64,000 nt of DNA from Rhodococcus sp. 14-2470-1b (GTDB lineage: Bacteria; Actinomycetota; Actinomycetes; Mycobacteriales; Mycobacteriaceae), in assembly GCF_002259415.1 (NCBI RefSeq), contig NZ_NPFY01000035.1, positions 1 through 64,000 of the forward strand. Reading direction: 5' to 3'. Below, piece by piece: positions 26,100 to 34,498 of the stretch; within the stretch, counting starts at the first letter, position 1, and the number at the start of each line of letters is the position of its first letter. Below the pieces are notes generated by a model that was not told where the DNA came from, ran no database searches, and saw nothing but the letters and a program-made list of their open reading frames with translations. A program made the translations under genes and the position numbers.

Positions 26100-26860
26100 C
26101 ACCGAGGTGCCTTCCGCCACAACCACTGTGGTACGAACCTGATTGCGAAGTAGATCGGCGCGAGGATGCCGGGAATCCAGACGCTCGACTTGTCGGCAGC
26201 CAGCGCCGAGTCGACCGCGTCGGCTACTTGCACTGGAGTGCTCGAGAACGGAGCCGGAGACATGCCCTTCGTCATCGAGCCGATGACGAATCCGGGGCGA
26301 ACGAGCAACAGGCTGACGCCCGACCCTCGCAGTGCGTCGGACAACCCCGTCGCGAATCCGTCCAGACCGGCCTTGGCCGATCCGTACACGTAGTTCGCCT
26401 TCCGCACACGCACTCCCGCGACGGACGAGAACACGACGATTCGGCCAGTCCCCTGGGCGCGGAGAAGGGTGGCGACGCGAGTCAAGACTGCGGCCTGTGC
26501 AACGAAGTCGGTGTGCAGAATCGCCGCTGTGTGAGCAGCATCCTTCTCGGCACGTGCCTGATCGCCGAGGATCCCGAACGCAAGCACAACGGTGGACAGG
26601 GGTCCGTGCTCGGCGACAACCGACTCGAGGACGGCGCCGTGCGACCCGAGATCGTCGGCGTCGAACTCGACCGTCGCCACTGTCGTCGCACCTGCGGCCA
26701 CGACCGCGGCGACTTGTTCGGTCAGATCTGTGCTTCGGCGTGCGGCAAGCACGACGGTCCGGCCGGACGCCAGACGTGTGGCGAGTTCGAGCCCTATCTC
26801 GCTACGTCCGCCGAGAACGAGAACCGTGCCTTCGGGTGCAGTGGTCGTCACGACGGTCAT
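26099..26860 (-). CDS. Short-chain dehydrogenase/reductase, DprE2-like
   Basis: A 253-aa classical SDR. The dinucleotide loop is VLVLGGRSEIG. The catalytic elements are Ser in VVFSSVAG and Tyr/Lys in YVYGSAKAG. The sequence resembles DprE2, the decaprenyl-phospho-ribose 2-epimerase subunit: VLAFGILGD, VRKANYVYGSAKAGLDGF, RPGFVIGSMTKGM, and a C-terminal membrane-associating tail ending LWRKAPR. The genuine dprE2 is normally next to dprE1, which is not here, so this is more likely a paralog (compare M. tuberculosis Rv2073c). It overlaps cobL by one base, so it is in the cobL-cobK operon without an obvious corrin role. Confidence 0.85.
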   Translation of the reverse strand: MTVVTTTAPEGTVLVLGGRSEIGLELATRLASGRTVVLAARRSTDLTEQVAAVVAAGATTVATVEFDADDLGSHGAVLESVVAEHGPLSTVVLAFGILGDQARAEKDAAHTAAILHTDFVAQAAVLTRVATLLRAQGTGRIVVFSSVAGVRVRKANYVYGSAKAGLDGFATGLSDALRGSGVSLLLVRPGFVIGSMTKGMSPAPFSSTPVQVADAVDSALAADKSSVWIPGILAPIYFAIRFVPQWLWRKAPR

Positions 26861-26883
26861 TGTGGCCGATTACCGTGTGCATC

Positions 26884-27300
26884 ATGGTCACCACCCCCGC
26901 ATCCCTGACACCCGACGCCGCGGAGTTCCTCACCGAACGCCATCTCGCGACGCTGACCACCCTGCGCAGCGACGGTACTCCGCACGTCGTCGCCGTCGGA
27001 TTCACGTGGGATCCCGACGGTGGGTTCGCCCGGGTGATCACCGGACGCGCAACACAGAAGGCACTGAACGCCTCCCGCGGCGGATACGCGGCCGTGAGCC
27101 AGATCGACGGCGCTCGGTGGTTGACGCTGGAGGGCACGTCGGAGGTGTTGACCGATCGCGCCGACGTGGTCGACGCCGAGAATCGTTACGCCGCGCGGTA
27201 CCGAGTCCCTCGGGAGAACCCCGAGCGCGTGGTCATCCGCATCACGGTCCGGCGTGTGCTCGGTTCACGGTCGCTGCTCACGGCAACGGCAACACAGTGA
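26884..27300 (+). CDS. PPOX-class F420-dependent split-barrel protein
   Basis: A 138-aa split-barrel FDOR family protein. It begins with LTPDAAEFLTERHLATLTTL, the family motif RSDGTPHVVAVGFTWD follows, and the C-terminal half contains RVVIRITVRRV. The counterpart at this place in M. tuberculosis is Rv2074, reported to bind F420 and act on biliverdin-like substrates; assigning the same role here is inference. It diverges from the SDR with 23 bp between starts. Its final 23 bp overlap the M24 peptidase 3' end on the other strand. Confidence 0.85.
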   Translation: MVTTPASLTPDAAEFLTERHLATLTTLRSDGTPHVVAVGFTWDPDGGFARVITGRATQKALNASRGGYAAVSQIDGARWLTLEGTSEVLTDRADVVDAENRYAARYRVPRENPERVVIRITVRRVLGSRSLLTATATQ

Positions 27301-28423
27301 GTCCGTGTGGGCGGAGATTGACCGACTCACAGCCGTCGGCGGTGACGATCACGATGTCCTCGATCCGGGCTCCCCACTGTCCGCGGAAGTAGATTCCCGG
27401 TTCGATGCTGAACGCCATCCCCTCGGTGAGTTCGATGTCGTTGCCGGACACGATGTACGGCTCCTCGTGGACCGACAGGCCGATTCCGTGGCCGGTGCGG
27501 TGGAGGAACGCCTCGCCCAGCCCTTCCGCCGCCAGGACCTCCCGGGCTGCGGCATCGACGGACTCGGCCGAGACACCAGGACGCACTCGGTCCACGGCGG
27601 CCTGTTGCGCGCGTTCGAGGACGGCGTACTGCGCCGCCACGTCGTCGGAGGGCTCGCCGAGGACGTACGTGCGAGTCGAGTCGGAGTTGTAACCCGGCGT
27701 CACAGGTCCACCGATGTCGATGACCACGACGTCGCCTGCTTCGATGGCACGATCGGACACCTCGTGGTGCGGATCGGCGCCGTGTGGACCGGACCCGACG
27801 ATGATGAACGCTGCTTCTGTGTGTCCCTCCTCCAAGATGGCGGCTGCGATGTCCTCCGCGACGTCGGCTTCGGTTCGTCCGACTTTCAGAAAATCACCCA
27901 TGCGGGCATGGACTCGGTCGATGGCCTGGCCCGCGCGACGCAACGCATCGATCTCCGCCTCGTCCTTGACCATACGGAGACGGCGCAGAACGTCGGTAGC
28001 CAGAACCGGTACTACACCGAGCCGGTTCGCCACCGGAACGAAATGCAGCGCGGGCATCGCGTCGTCGACCGCGGTCGTGGCGCCCGCGGGCAGCGCCGCT
28101 GCGATGATCTCGTACGGACTCACTCCGTCCACCCAATCGGCGAGCTCGAGCCCGAGATCGGCAATCGCCGAGTCCTTCAGCGCGGCAAGTTCCATCCTCG
28201 GGACCACCACCGTCGGTGTCGCACCACTCGACGGCACGACGAGACAGAGAAGACGCTCGAACGAACTCGCCCGCGAACCCAGCAGATACTGGAAGTCCGG
28301 TCCTGGTGAGATCAGCAGTGCGTCGAGGCCGGCCTCGGAGGCGAATTCGGCCGCACGTGCAAGTCGCGACGCGTAGGTCTCCGACGGGAATCTGGCTGCA
28401 GACTGTGTGGAAGTGGAACTCAT
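27278..28423 (-). CDS. M24 family metallopeptidase (Xaa-Pro dipeptidase/aminopeptidase type)
   Basis: A 381-aa pita-bread-fold peptidase. Residues 1-145 form the creatinase-type N-terminal domain, and about 150-380 the catalytic domain. All five metal ligands are visible: Asp236 (VVIDIGGP), Asp248 (SDSTRTY), His312 (HRTGHGIG), Glu341 (FSIEPGIYF) and Glu355 (GARIEDI). It probably hydrolyses X-Pro dipeptides or the N-terminal residue before proline. The match in M. tuberculosis is pepE (Rv2089c). It is divergent from the exonuclease gene with only 29 bp between starts. Confidence 0.93.
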   Translation of the reverse strand: MSSTSTQSAARFPSETYASRLARAAEFASEAGLDALLISPGPDFQYLLGSRASSFERLLCLVVPSSGATPTVVVPRMELAALKDSAIADLGLELADWVDGVSPYEIIAAALPAGATTAVDDAMPALHFVPVANRLGVVPVLATDVLRRLRMVKDEAEIDALRRAGQAIDRVHARMGDFLKVGRTEADVAEDIAAAILEEGHTEAAFIIVGSGPHGADPHHEVSDRAIEAGDVVVIDIGGPVTPGYNSDSTRTYVLGEPSDDVAAQYAVLERAQQAAVDRVRPGVSAESVDAAAREVLAAEGLGEAFLHRTGHGIGLSVHEEPYIVSGNDIELTEGMAFSIEPGIYFRGQWGARIEDIVIVTADGCESVNLRPHGLTVLPLP

Positions 28424-28452
28424 GACCTACAGGCTATCGACGTTTTGGCAAG

Positions 28453-29424
28453 ATGATCCACATGACCGCCCCTGGATCGTCGCCTCTGCTCCTTCTCGAC
28501 GGAGCCAGCCTGTGGTTTCGCGCTTACTACGCTCTGCCCGAATCGATTACAGCACCCGACGGAACACCGGTGAACGCCGTACGTGGTTTCATCGACATGG
28601 TGTCGGCGCTGATGGCCCGCACCGAGCCGAGTCGCCTTGCGGTCTGCCTCGATCTGAACTGGCGACCGCAATTCCGCGTCGATCTGGTGCCGTCGTACAA
28701 AGCCCACCGCGTTGCCGAGGCTGCACCCGGTACGCCCGAGAGCGAAGAGGTGCCGGACAGCCTGTCACCGCAGGTCGACCTGATCATGGAGGTGCTCGCC
28801 GCGGCGGGCATCGCCACCGCAGGCGCCGAAGGGCTGGAGGCGGACGACGTGCTGGGAACCCTCGCGGGGCGGGAGCGGACCGACCCTGTCGTAGTCGTCA
28901 GCGGAGATCGGGACCTCCTTCAGGTCGCAGCCGACGAACCCAACCAGGTGAAAGTCCTCTACGTGGGACGGGGTCTGGCGAAAGCCGAACTGTTCGGGCC
29001 CGCCGAAGTGGCCGAGAAGTACGGAGTGCCCCTGGATCGTGCAGGTGACGCCTACGCCGAGCTGGCACTGCTACGCGGAGACAGCTCGGACGGTCTGCCG
29101 GGAGTCAAAGGCGTCGGCGAGAAAACGGCGTCCACACTCATGCTGAGGTACGGCTCGGTGACCGCGCTACGTGAGGCTGCCCTCGACCCGTCGTCGGACA
29201 TGGCGCAGGGTGTTCGAGCCAAACTGGCTGCTGCTGCCGACTATCTCGATGCGGCGCTACCGGTGGTTCGCGTCGTCCGTGACGCCGACGTGGTCTTCTC
29301 CCGGTCGGACGTCATTCCGGCCGTCCCCGCCGACGCGGACAAGCTGGCCGAACTCGCCGCTCGACTGGGAATCGAGAACGCCGTGGGCAGACTCACTGCG
29401 GCCCTGTCGGTCCACGGGTCCTGA
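28453..29424 (+). CDS. 5'-3' exonuclease (PolA-like FEN domain, stand-alone)
   Basis: A 323-aa stand-alone flap/5'-3' exonuclease, homologous to the N-terminal domain of DNA polymerase I. Acidic metal-binding motifs are visible: LLLLDGASLWFRAYYAL, CLDLNWRPQFR with the following Lys in SYKAHR, GLEADDVLGTLAG, and VVSGDRDLLQVA. The helix-hairpin-helix motif GLPGVKGVGEKTASTLM follows. It probably processes RNA primers or flaps alongside PolA. M. tuberculosis Rv2090 is the positional equivalent. ATG 28453 and ATG 28462 are both possible starts. A 22-bp palindrome follows the stop. Confidence 0.93.
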   Translation: MIHMTAPGSSPLLLLDGASLWFRAYYALPESITAPDGTPVNAVRGFIDMVSALMARTEPSRLAVCLDLNWRPQFRVDLVPSYKAHRVAEAAPGTPESEEVPDSLSPQVDLIMEVLAAAGIATAGAEGLEADDVLGTLAGRERTDPVVVVSGDRDLLQVAADEPNQVKVLYVGRGLAKAELFGPAEVAEKYGVPLDRAGDAYAELALLRGDSSDGLPGVKGVGEKTASTLMLRYGSVTALREAALDPSSDMAQGVRAKLAAAADYLDAALPVVRVVRDADVVFSRSDVIPAVPADADKLAELAARLGIENAVGRLTAALSVHGS

Positions 29425-29425
29425 G

Positions 29426-29447
29426 CGTGGGGCCGGCCGGCCCCACG
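29426..29447. terminator. 22-bp perfect palindrome between convergent genes
   Basis: CGTGGGGCCGG followed directly by CCGGCCCCACG forms a perfect palindrome starting one base after the exonuclease stop and 20 bases from the opposing DUF4333 stop. It is GC-only at the centre and has no T-run, which is usual for actinobacterial hairpin terminators. It could stop transcription from both sides. Confidence 0.65.
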
Positions 29448-29467
29448 TGTCTGACGGGCGTTCGACG

Positions 29468-30349
29468 TCAACGCGGGCGTGACACCTCGTACGTGCCGTC
29501 GTCGTCGGTGAACGTCAGCGTCACCGTGCGCTCGAAACCGTCTACCTGAAGAGAGCACTCGAACGATGCTCCCTTCTCGATCTTCTTGCCCTCCGGGCAC
29601 GAGACGTTGCTTACCGACGATGCACCGTAGGTTCCGGTCACGATGTCCTCGACACCGGCTTCGGCAGCTGCGGGATCGAGATTCTTGGAACCTCCGAATG
29701 TCAACGCCGCTCCGCCGATCACGACGATGGCAGCCACCAGACCACCGATCACGAAATACGGCGTCGTCGACTTGGTACCGCCGGGTGTCTGCTGCGCGGA
29801 ATTCCACTGATTGCCCGGACCCTGCGGCTGACCGGGGAATTGCCCCTGCCCCCACTGCGGTTGTCCCGGATACTGACCGGGCTGCTGGCCAGGCTGCTGA
29901 CCGTACGGTTGTCCCGGATACTGAGCATTCGGCTGACCGGGCTGACCATAAGGCTGGCCTGGATACTGCCCCGGCTGCGGACTGTGCTGCCCCGGCTGGC
30001 CGTACTGCTGCCCTGGATACTGAGTGTTGGGCTGGCCCGGATACTGGCTCGGCTGAGCAGGCTGACCGGGGTATACCGGTTGTTGACCCGGTTGCTGACC
30101 GTACGGCTGGGCCGGGTACTGCCCCTGCGGGTATCCGTACTGCCCGTACGCCTGCGGCGGATACTGCCCCTGCGAACCCTGCGGATGCGAGCTCGACGTG
30201 TCCGGATACGCCTGAGTCGGGTAGGCCGGGGTGGCTCCGCCATCCTGGGTCTGGCCCCACTGCTCCGTGTCCGGGGTGGCACCTTCCGGCTTCCCTTGTT
30301 CCCGCGACCACTGGTCGTCGGGGTTGTTCGGACCGTACGGGCCGCTCAT
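29468..30349 (-). CDS. DUF4333 membrane protein with Pro/Gln/Gly-rich N-terminal tail
   Basis: A 293-aa protein. About 190 N-terminal residues are low complexity and dominated by YPGQP/YGQP-type units, presumably cytoplasmic and disordered. One transmembrane helix follows (about 197-219, VIGGLVAAIVVIGGAALTF). The outside domain of about 75 residues matches DUF4333, with two cysteines (VSCPEGKKI and FECSLQV) placed to form a disulfide. The function is unknown. The position next to helY and the exonuclease equals M. tuberculosis Rv2091c. I chose ATG 30349 because GGAGGCG precedes it; frames reaching further upstream have no support. Confidence 0.85.
   Translation of the reverse strand: MSGPYGPNNPDDQWSREQGKPEGATPDTEQWGQTQDGGATPAYPTQAYPDTSSSHPQGSQGQYPPQAYGQYGYPQGQYPAQPYGQQPGQQPVYPGQPAQPSQYPGQPNTQYPGQQYGQPGQHSPQPGQYPGQPYGQPGQPNAQYPGQPYGQQPGQQPGQYPGQPQWGQGQFPGQPQGPGNQWNSAQQTPGGTKSTTPYFVIGGLVAAIVVIGGAALTFGGSKNLDPAAAEAGVEDIVTGTYGASSVSNVSCPEGKKIEKGASFECSLQVDGFERTVTLTFTDDDGTYEVSRPR
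29830..30170. repeat. Degenerate codon-level repeats encoding Pro-Gly-Gln-rich units
   Basis: The stretch consists of many imperfect 9-15-bp units that encode PGQP, YPGQP and YGQP on the minus strand. It is protein-coding low-complexity sequence within the DUF4333 gene rather than a CRISPR or mobile repeat: there are no constant-length spacers. Confidence 0.8.
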
Positions 30350-30399
30350 CTCGCCTCCACGTGAATTCGATTGACCGGCAGCAACCATATCGGACACGG

Positions 30400-33129
30400 T
30401 TACGCAGCGTCGACTGCTACGACTCCTCGGCGTAATGCCGCGATCGCCCGCGCCGCTGCCTTCGACAACGCGGGATCCGGCGACGCCAGTCGGACCTGAT
30501 CCAGCAGATCGATCACCTGTCGACACCACCGAACGAAGTCGCCGCCCGACAGTGCTTTTCCGCGATCGCCCGCGGCCATCAACGCGTCGGCGAGCGTGTG
30601 GTTGCTTGCCCAGCGGTAGACCGCCTTCACGAATCCCATGTCCGGTTCGCGGGTCTGTGGCAGCTTGTGCCGGATCTCGTCGGAACGCAGCTCGCCCCAC
30701 ACGCGGACCGTTTCTCCCAGCGCATGACGGATCGGCCCGGTCGGGCCCTGCGGGACGGTGTCGCCGACTTCCTGGCGAGACTCGAACACCACGGCGGACA
30801 CCACCGCGGCCAGTTCGGCCGGAGCGAGCCCTGTCCAGAGACCCTGTCTCAGGCACTCGGACACCAGCAGGTCCGACTCGGAGTAGATGCGGCCGAGCCG
30901 CGCCCCGTGTTCGGTCACCGTGGGAGCCGTACCGGAGGTGATGTAGTCGCGCTCCGCGAGGAGGGCCAGAATGCGGTCGAAGGTTCGCGCGAGCGAATTG
31001 GTTGTCGCGGATACCTTCTGACGCATCGATTCGGTGTCACGAGCCAGCTTGTTGTAGCGCTCACCGACGCGGCCGAGTTCGTCCCGGTCCGAGCGTGAAT
31101 GCACCGGGTGCGATCGAAGACTCCTACGTAGCGTGGCGAGTTCACTGTCGTCCGCTGCGGTCGACTTGCGCCGACGCCGATCCGACGGAGCCGAGATGCC
31201 TGTCGACCGCAACGCCGCCGACAGGTCGCGCCGCGTGCGAGCCGTGCGGTGGTCGATGAACTTCGGCAGACGCATACGACCGAGTGCGTACGCGGCGGAC
31301 GGGAAATCTGCGGCCGACAGTCGTCCGGCCCACGCGTCTTCGGTCAACACCAGAGGTCGTGGATCGATTCGGTCGTCGTCGGATTCCAACACCACGGCCA
31401 ATCCGCTGCGCTTGCCGCTGGGTACCGAGACCACGTCGCCGCGTTTGAGCTCGAGCAGAGACTCGACCGCCTGATCTCGGCGGTCCTGCCTGCCCTGACG
31501 CTCGAGCAGTCGCTCGCGCTCGGTGAGTCGCTCACGTAGTTTCGCGTACTCGAAATATTCGCCGTCGACGCCGCCGAGCCGTTCCAACAGACCGGCGAGA
31601 GTCTTGCCGTTGCGGTCGATGCCACGGACCAGACCGACGACCGATCGATCTGCCTGGAATTGTGCGAACGACCGTTCCAACAGCGTCCGTGATTCGGCGG
31701 CACCGAACTGCTCGATCAGATTGATCGACATGTTGTATCCCGGGCGGAACGAGCTGCGCAGCGGGAACGTACGAGTGGATGCGAGACCGGCGACCTCCGT
31801 CGGCTCGGTTCCTGGCTGCCACAGCACGACAGCGTGTCCTTCTACGTCGATTCCGCGTCGACCGGCACGGCCGGTGAGCTGGGTGTACTCCCCCGGGGTC
31901 AACTCCGCGTGAGATTCACCGTTGTACTTGACCAGCTTCTCGAGGACCACGGTGCGCGCGGGCATGTTGATGCCGAGGGCCAGGGTCTCGGTGGCGAACA
32001 CGGCGCGAACCAGGCCCTTGACGAACAGTTCCTCCACCGTGTGGCGGAACACCGGGAGCATGCCCGCGTGATGGGCCGCGAGGCCGCGCTCGAGGGCTTC
32101 ACGCCACTCCCAGTATCCGAGAACCTCGAGATCCTCCCTCGGCAGCTCGGCGGTGTGTTTGTCGACGATGTCGCGAATCTCTTCGGCCTGCTCAGGGGTG
32201 GTCAACACCAGCCGAGACCGGAGGCACTGCGTCAGCGCGCCGTCGCACCCGGCCCGACTGAAGATGAACGTGATCGCAGGAAGAAGTCCTTCCTCGTCGA
32301 GCTTGGAAATGACCTCCGGTCGCGGGAGCGGACGGTTCGCCATGCTCGAACCGCCGGCACGTCCACGGCCCCGTCCCCTGCCGTGCGGCGGTTGCCACCG
32401 GTCCACGTGGTCGAGCGACTGACGCTGTTTGACGTAGCGAACGAGGTCCTTGTCGACAACGAGCCTCGCCGATCCTTCTCCGCTCTGGGCACGGCTGTCG
32501 AACAGGTCGAACAGCCGCCTCCCCACCATGATGTGCTGAGACAGTGGAACCGGCCTGTTTTCGTCGACCACCACGGTGGTGTCACCGCGTACGGTTTCCA
32601 TCCACGCGCCGAACTCCTCGGCGTTGCTGACGGTCGCGGACAGACTGACGAGCCGAACATCCTGCGACAGGTGCAGGATCACTTCCTCCCACACCGCGCC
32701 GCGGAAGCGATCGGCGAGGTAATGGACTTCATCCATCACGACATGCGAGAGGCCACGCAGCGCGTCCGACGACGCGTACAGCATGTTCCGTAGGACCTCA
32801 GTAGTCATCACCACGATGGGAGCATCGGCGTTCACGCTGGAGTCGCCCGTCAGCAGACCCACCGTGTCACGTCCGTAGCGAGCGGTGAGCTCGGCAAACT
32901 TCTGATTGCTCAGTGCCTTGATCGGTGTGGTGTAGAAGCACTTTCGACCTGCGGCAAGCGCGAGGTGGACAGCGAACTCGCCGATGATCGTCTTGCCCGC
33001 ACCCGTCGGGGCGCAGACCAAGACCCCGTGCCCCGACTCGAGCGCGGTACACGCGTCCACCTGGAAACGATCCAACGGAAAATCGAGGTGCCCCGCGAAT
33101 CGCTGAAGTTCGGACGTCGACACAGTCAC
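30400..33129 (-). CDS. helY: Ski2-like superfamily II DEAD/DEAH-box helicase
   Basis: A 909-aa ATP-dependent helicase. Walker A is APTGAGKT (residues 40-47) and the DExH box is DEVH (133-136). Motif III is SLSATVSN, and the C-terminal RecA domain contains HHAGMLP, FATETLALGINMPA and QLTGRAGRRG. About 450 further residues include the Ski2/DOB1-type helical region. Relatives unwind RNA; the M. tuberculosis helY (Rv2092c) is in the same place, just downstream of tatC. It begins 9 bp after the tatC stop and probably shares the tat transcript. Confidence 0.93.
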   Translation of the reverse strand: MTVSTSELQRFAGHLDFPLDRFQVDACTALESGHGVLVCAPTGAGKTIIGEFAVHLALAAGRKCFYTTPIKALSNQKFAELTARYGRDTVGLLTGDSSVNADAPIVVMTTEVLRNMLYASSDALRGLSHVVMDEVHYLADRFRGAVWEEVILHLSQDVRLVSLSATVSNAEEFGAWMETVRGDTTVVVDENRPVPLSQHIMVGRRLFDLFDSRAQSGEGSARLVVDKDLVRYVKQRQSLDHVDRWQPPHGRGRGRGRAGGSSMANRPLPRPEVISKLDEEGLLPAITFIFSRAGCDGALTQCLRSRLVLTTPEQAEEIRDIVDKHTAELPREDLEVLGYWEWREALERGLAAHHAGMLPVFRHTVEELFVKGLVRAVFATETLALGINMPARTVVLEKLVKYNGESHAELTPGEYTQLTGRAGRRGIDVEGHAVVLWQPGTEPTEVAGLASTRTFPLRSSFRPGYNMSINLIEQFGAAESRTLLERSFAQFQADRSVVGLVRGIDRNGKTLAGLLERLGGVDGEYFEYAKLRERLTERERLLERQGRQDRRDQAVESLLELKRGDVVSVPSGKRSGLAVVLESDDDRIDPRPLVLTEDAWAGRLSAADFPSAAYALGRMRLPKFIDHRTARTRRDLSAALRSTGISAPSDRRRRKSTAADDSELATLRRSLRSHPVHSRSDRDELGRVGERYNKLARDTESMRQKVSATTNSLARTFDRILALLAERDYITSGTAPTVTEHGARLGRIYSESDLLVSECLRQGLWTGLAPAELAAVVSAVVFESRQEVGDTVPQGPTGPIRHALGETVRVWGELRSDEIRHKLPQTREPDMGFVKAVYRWASNHTLADALMAAGDRGKALSGGDFVRWCRQVIDLLDQVRLASPDPALSKAAARAIAALRRGVVAVDAA

Positions 33130-33138
33130 ACGATCACG

Positions 33139-34095
33139 TCAGATCGTGTCTGTGAAATCCCGCTCGGGTTGCTTCGGAGGAGTGACCGAAATCGGGGATG
33201 CAAGCGGACCAGCGGACTCGATCGACGATGCTTCGTCATCGGATACATCACCCCAATCATCTTTTCTCTTCCGCAACTTACGCTTGTCGTGAATGCGCGC
33301 TACTTGCACCGCCATCTCGAACAGCAGCGTGAGTGCAAGAGCAAGAGCAAGCATCGAGAACGGATCCTGGCCGGGTGTCGCGATCGCCGCGAAGACGAAC
33401 AGACCCATGATGAGTCCGCGTCGCCACGCCTTGAGACGCTCGTACGTCAGTACACCGACGAAGTTCAGGGCCACGACGAGCAGCGGGATTTCGAAGCTCA
33501 CGCCGAAGATGATCAGCAGATTGATGACGAAACCGAAGTACTGGGCACCGCTCAATGCGGTGATTTGCACGTTGTCACCGATGGACAGCAGGAAGTGCAG
33601 GCCCTTGGAGACGATGAAGTACGCCAACACAGCACCGCCGACGAACAGGATGGCAGCAGAGGTCACGAACGAGATCGCGTAGCGACGCTCCTGCTTGTAG
33701 AGACCGGGGGTGACGAACGCCCAGATCTGATACAGCCAGACGGGGCACGCAAGTACGACGCCCGCAGTGAAAGCCACCTTGAACCGCAGCAGGAATTGGT
33801 CGAACGGCCCGGTCGCGAGCAACCGGCACTCGTCCAGCCCGCTTGTGTTGCCGCTGAGGTCCGCTCGCAGACTCGGATCGAGCGAGCAGTACGGGCCGCG
33901 AAGAAGGTCGCCCAGACTTTCGATTCCGAGAATCGTGTGGGAATACCAGAAGAAGCCGAAGGCCGTGGTGACTGCCATGGCGAGTAGCGACCACATGAGG
34001 CGCGTGCGCAACTCGTAGAGATGATCGACCAACGACATGGTGCCGTCGGGATTCAAGCGGCGCTTGCTGCGCCTGGGATCGAACGGAATTCGCAT
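33139..34095 (-). CDS. tatC: Twin-arginine translocase subunit TatC
   Basis: A 318-aa core of the Tat system, which exports folded proteins with RR signal peptides. It has the hallmark N-terminal MSLVDHLYELRTRLMWSLLAM and six predicted helices. It also shows the conserved PVWLYQIWAFVTPGLYKQERR and FGVSFEIPLL segments. The C-terminal tail is extended and charged (KRKDDWGDVSDDEASS), as in other actinobacteria. tatA lies 65 bp upstream on the same strand, with a strong hairpin in between. tatB is not in the window. Confidence 0.96.
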   Translation of the reverse strand: MRIPFDPRRSKRRLNPDGTMSLVDHLYELRTRLMWSLLAMAVTTAFGFFWYSHTILGIESLGDLLRGPYCSLDPSLRADLSGNTSGLDECRLLATGPFDQFLLRFKVAFTAGVVLACPVWLYQIWAFVTPGLYKQERRYAISFVTSAAILFVGGAVLAYFIVSKGLHFLLSIGDNVQITALSGAQYFGFVINLLIIFGVSFEIPLLVVALNFVGVLTYERLKAWRRGLIMGLFVFAAIATPGQDPFSMLALALALTLLFEMAVQVARIHDKRKLRKRKDDWGDVSDDEASSIESAGPLASPISVTPPKQPERDFTDTI

Positions 34096-34117
34096 ACTCT
34101 GTCTTCGCTCAGCAGTG

Positions 34118-34145
34118 AACCGGGGTGCTGGTCAGCACCCCGGTT
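34118..34145 (-). terminator. Strong hairpin between tatA and tatC
   Basis: AACCGGGGTGCT (34118-34129) and AGCACCCCGGTT (34134-34145) pair over 12 bp around a 4-base loop, inside the tatA-tatC gap. No T-run follows. It may act as a partial terminator, lowering tatC relative to tatA, or it may protect the tatA mRNA end. Confidence 0.6.
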
Positions 34146-34160
34146 TGCCACGATGTCGCG

Positions 34161-34424
34161 TCAGGCGGACTTGGAGTCCGGCTGCGACGTCACGCTACCT
34201 GTGGCGCGAATGTCGCTGGCCTGCGAGTCGATCTGTGTCGGTGCCGGTGCCGGAGTAGCAGGCGTCTCGGACTTGCCGTCGTTCTGCATTTCCTTGACTT
34301 CACTCTTGAAGATTCGAAGCGAGCGACCGAGACCGCGTGCTGCGTCGGGCAGCTTCTTCGAACCGAACAGAATGACGACTACCAAAGCAACGATGGCCCA
34401 GTGCCACGGGCTCATGGCTCCCAT
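34161..34424 (-). CDS. tatA: Sec-independent translocase subunit TatA
   Basis: An 87-aa protein with a single N-terminal helix (HWAIVALVVVILFGSKKLP), the hinge and an amphipathic helix (AARGLGRSLRIFKSEVKEMQ). The tail is Pro/Thr/Ser-rich and acidic. TatA polymerises to form the translocation pore with TatC. There are two close starts (MGAMSPW); the first is used. pafC lies 74 bp upstream on the same strand, reproducing the pafBC-tatAC order of mycobacteria. Confidence 0.95.
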   Translation of the reverse strand: MGAMSPWHWAIVALVVVILFGSKKLPDAARGLGRSLRIFKSEVKEMQNDGKSETPATPAPAPTQIDSQASDIRATGSVTSQPDSKSA

Positions 34425-34498
34425 GTTCTACCTCCCAAGATCAGATGACCCGAGCCTACCCGACGTTTTGCCACGTGGACTCCCTCGTCGCCGTCCGT

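Noticed and set aside
29830..30170. Dense short repeats resembling a CRISPR-like array
   Set aside because: Units are imperfect, unequal and codon-based, with no unique spacers; they encode the DUF4333 protein tail.
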